Origin: Candidatus Hydrogenedentota bacterium
Lineage (GTDB): Bacteria > Hydrogenedentota > Hydrogenedentia > Hydrogenedentales > JAEUWI01
Reading direction: 5' to 3'
Assembly (NCBI GenBank): GCA_019637335.1
Contig: JAHBVV010000041.1
Span: 1-43,011 of the forward strand
Length of the DNA: 43,011 bases
The translations under genes were made by a program, and so were the position numbers. Shown here piece after piece: positions 40,755-43,011 of the stretch. Every line of letters begins with the position of its first letter. Within the stretch, counting starts at the first letter, position 1. Under the pieces are notes generated by a model. That model saw only the letters and a list, made by a program, of their open reading frames with translations. It was not told where the DNA came from and made no database searches.

Positions 40755-42101
40755 ATGAAAGTGAGATTCAGACAGATCCTGATCGCCGCGGCCGCGCTTT
40801 GCGCCGGCGCGGCTTCCGCGGCGGACGCCGGTCCGAAAAACGTGATTCTGATGGTGGGCGACGGCATGGGATTTCATCAGGTGCAGGCGGCGAGCCTGTA
40901 TGTGTATGGCGAGCCGAAGGGGCAGCCCTACTGGGAATTTCAGACGCTCGCGATGACGACGTATTCTTCGGATGGCGAAGGATACGATCCCGCCCTGGCG
41001 GCGGCGGATTTCAAGTACGTGCTGAAGGGCGCAACGGACTCCGCGGCAGCCGCGACGACGCTTTCCTGCGGGGTAAAGACGTACAACAAGGCCATTGGCG
41101 TGGACAAGGACGGCAATCCGGTGCGCCACCTGTACCAAGACGCGAAGGCGATGGGCAAGTCGGCGGGGGTGCTCAGTTCGGTGTATATCAGCCACGCGAC
41201 GCCGGCGGGGTTCTGTGCGCACCACAGCACGCGCAATGATATTGATATCCTGGCGGAGAAGATGTTGCGGAACAGTGCGGTGGACGTAATCATGGCGACC
41301 GGGCACCCGTGGTTCGACGACAACGGCAAGCAGGTTGGCGGCCTGGGCGAGGACCCCTTCAAGACGGAGGGCGACTACAAGCGCATCGGCGGCGAGGCCG
41401 TCTGGCGCGAGGCCGTGGCGGGGACGCTCGGCGGCGACGCGGATGGCGACGGGCAGCCGGATCCGTGGACGCTGGTGGACTCGCTGGCCGGATTCGAGGC
41501 GTTAAAAGGGCCGGATGCGCCGAAGCGCGTGCTGGGCATTGCGCCGGTGGGCGCCACGCTTCAGGGCAACCGCGACGGGGACAAGAAAGCGGACCCGGAT
41601 GTTGTGCCGCCGATCGCCAGCGTGCCGAGCCTCGCGCTGATGGTGGAAGGGGCGCTCAATGTGCTTTCGCGGGATCCGGACGGCTTCTTCATGATGGTGG
41701 AAGGCGGCGCAATCGACTGGGCCGGCCACGCGAATGTGATCGGGCGGCTAATCGAGGAGCAGCGGGATTTCGACCAGGCAATAGAGCGCGTTGTGGCGTG
41801 GGTCGAGGCGAACAGCAGTTGGGATGAGACGCTGTTGATCATCACCGCGGATCACGAAACTGGCTATCTTTGCGGCCCGAACGCCGGCGAGAAGTGGGAA
41901 GCGCTGGAGAACAAGGGCAAGGGCCAGGTTCCGGGCCACTCGTGGCACACGGGCGGCCACACGAACCAGCCGGTGCCGTGCTTTGCGAAGGGCGCGGGCT
42001 CCGAGAAGCTGTTGGAGCACGTGAAGGGTGAGGATCCGTTCTACGGCCCGTTTATCGACAATACGGATGTGCCGAAGGTGATTCGTTCCGTTTGGCGCTG
42101 A
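40755..42101 (+). CDS. phoA: PhoA-type alkaline phosphatase
   Basis: 448 residues with a signal peptide (1-22). AAGGAGGT lies within the last codons of the regulator gene. Asp36 (MVGDGMG) and the Thr94-Asp95-Ser96 nucleophile motif in KGATDSAAAATTLSCG match the E. coli-type enzyme. FMMVEGGAIDWAGHAN, ITADHETGYL and HTGGHTNQPVP supply the remaining zinc and magnesium ligands. It releases phosphate from organic monoesters in the periplasm. The sequence GGDADGDGQPDPW near 220 and QGNRDGDKKADPD near 275 look like Asp-rich, calcium-binding-type insertions. Length is normal for the family. Confidence 0.93.
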   Translation: MKVRFRQILIAAAALCAGAASAADAGPKNVILMVGDGMGFHQVQAASLYVYGEPKGQPYWEFQTLAMTTYSSDGEGYDPALAAADFKYVLKGATDSAAAATTLSCGVKTYNKAIGVDKDGNPVRHLYQDAKAMGKSAGVLSSVYISHATPAGFCAHHSTRNDIDILAEKMLRNSAVDVIMATGHPWFDDNGKQVGGLGEDPFKTEGDYKRIGGEAVWREAVAGTLGGDADGDGQPDPWTLVDSLAGFEALKGPDAPKRVLGIAPVGATLQGNRDGDKKADPDVVPPIASVPSLALMVEGALNVLSRDPDGFFMMVEGGAIDWAGHANVIGRLIEEQRDFDQAIERVVAWVEANSSWDETLLIITADHETGYLCGPNAGEKWEALENKGKGQVPGHSWHTGGHTNQPVPCFAKGAGSEKLLEHVKGEDPFYGPFIDNTDVPKVIRSVWR

Positions 42102-42125
42102 GCGGGGAGAAGTCTGGGATCTGTC

Positions 42126-42154
42126 GGGCGGGCCGCGGCGAATGCGGCCCGCCC
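42126..42154 (+). terminator. Hairpin terminator candidate after phoA
   Basis: GGGCGGGCCGC pairs perfectly with GCGGCCCGCCC (11 bp, seven-base loop), 25 bases after the stop. The tail (GTTCGTATTTCC) is only moderately T-rich, so termination efficiency is uncertain. Confidence 0.7.
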
Positions 42155-42289
42155 GTTCGTATTTCCGGCGGGGCGGACGCCCGAGAGGAAAGGGGATGGC
42201 GCGGTTTTATGCCTGCGTGGGGCGAGTAAACCACGAATGCACCTGGGGCAGCGGCTGGCCGCGAACAGGATTTGTGACCACGGATGACA

Positions 42290-42580
42290 CAGCGCAGCCT
42301 CTGGCCGCAACCAAAGAAATGATCACCACGAAGGGCGCGAAGGTCACGAAGAGGAAGAGAGACGAAGCTTTGACCGCAGAGAACGCAGAGATCGCATGGG
42401 GTGATTTCTGGTACGCAGATGGATTGGGTGGATGATCGAGAGAGTACATTCTTAACCACGAATGAACACCAATGCACACGAATGCATCGGGAGCAGCCGC
42501 GGGCGGCGGTCAAGAATTATGCCCACAGATTGCACTGATGACACGGATAGAAAATGATTTCGGTCGTTGGGGTGTGCAGG
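42290..42580. repeat. Long intergenic repeat, family 2, copy 3
   Basis: Highly similar to 17865-18130 over about 250 bp, in the same orientation. Just upstream (42230-42290) is a partial second unit with CCACGAATGCACCTGGGG and GTGACCACGGATGACAC. An inverted fragment of the same family (CCGTGTCATCGGTGTAATCCG) lies at about 42699-42722. No gene is supported in the 910 bases from 42102 to the window end. Confidence 0.88.
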
Positions 42581-42902
42581 CGGCTGCGTGCTGTTTCCAA
42601 GGTGGCCTGTTCGGATTGTTCAGCATCGGAATTGTAGCGGGGTTGATATGGTGGCGGGCTGCTTCTTCTTCTTGTTTGGTCTGCGTGTCGCTTCAATCCG
42701 TGTCATCGGTGTAATCCGTGGTAAAAAGACTGCCGGTCGCGCAATTCACGGAACGGCCCCGAAATTCTCCCTGGAATTTTCGCTCCGTAACTAATTTCTA
42801 CGCCATACGGGGATGGGTTTCTTGATTGCAAGCAACACTTTAGCCGTCTGAAGTAGTCGCCCTCGTCGCACCCAACGGTGGCGGCTCTCGGTGATCGAGC
42901 AC

Positions 42903-42988
42903 CGTCATCCCCACGAAAGTGGGGATCCAGAGACCATGCAACGTTAACCTCGCAAACCCTCTGGATTCCCGCCTTCGCGGGAATGACG
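42903..42988. repeat. REP-like inverted pair
   Basis: CGTCATCCCCACGAAAGTGG and following bases to 42932 form one small hairpin. 42959-42988 (CTCTGGATTCCCGCCTTCGC onward) is an inverted, slightly diverged copy that is itself a hairpin (TTCCCGC/GCGGGAA). The word CGTCATTCCCGCGAAAGCGG and relatives are common extragenic palindromes in many bacteria. Confidence 0.75.
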
Positions 42989-43011
42989 AATACATCCTTT
43001 GTAAGTAAGGA

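Noticed and set aside
42472-42714. Small frame starting MHTNASG, also seen at 18044
   Set aside because: Both lie entirely within family 2 repeats. The shared sequence comes from the DNA repeat and the frames diverge after it.

Overview
The window is high-GC bacterial chromosomal DNA from a free-living bacterium with a large genome. It encodes many secreted hydrolases: a formylglycine sulfatase, a DUF4038-type glycosidase, a right-handed beta-helix protein, ceramidase-like proteins and a PhoA-type phosphatase. It also has an ECF sigma factor fused to carboxypeptidase-regulatory-like repeats, and long dispersed intergenic repeats. This combination suggests a PVC-like or Hydrogenedentota-like lineage. 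That placement is inference from gene content, because no rRNA or ribosomal marker is present. I found no tRNA, rRNA, CRISPR array, transposase or prophage gene.

Layout. 1-1478 is repeat-rich DNA with an Ig-like gene remnant. 1479-9583 holds secreted carbohydrate-active or surface proteins (toroid protein, DUF4038 glycosidase, beta-helix protein), a membrane protein with a good sigma70 promoter, and a trypsin-like protease followed by a stand-alone copy of its N-terminal domain. 9952-17792 holds a sulfatase, a giant membrane-tethered sigma factor and a class III ribonucleotide reductase homologue that lacks its radical-chemistry residues. 18202-20232 (minus) holds a sugar isomerase-like TIM barrel, a small protein and a DJ-1/PfpI protein. 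20455-31144 holds two ceramidase-like genes, each followed at once by a membrane-anchored partner, with threonine aldolase and a lipobox-bearing Na/phosphate cotransporter between them. 31389-38335 holds Cu/Zn superoxide dismutase, LarE, a coiled-coil membrane protein, a FucU/RbsD mutarotase, a TMTC-like glycosyltransferase and a lipoprotein. 38560-42101 holds a response regulator, a small anchored protein, a WYL regulator and alkaline phosphatase. 42102-43011 is again repeat DNA.

The genes look like short transcription units rather than long operons. Several 3' ends carry clear intrinsic terminators (18144, 32001, 33245, 37595, 42126), and two near-consensus sigma70 promoters are visible (5694 and 35118). 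Shared themes are scavenging of sulfated or decorated polysaccharide and of phosphate, and surface sensing. The most unusual items are the NrdD-like probable pseudoenzyme, the self-tethered ECF sigma factor, the protease/prodomain pair, and the ceramidase-like/C45 fusion that has lost its metal and nucleophile residues.
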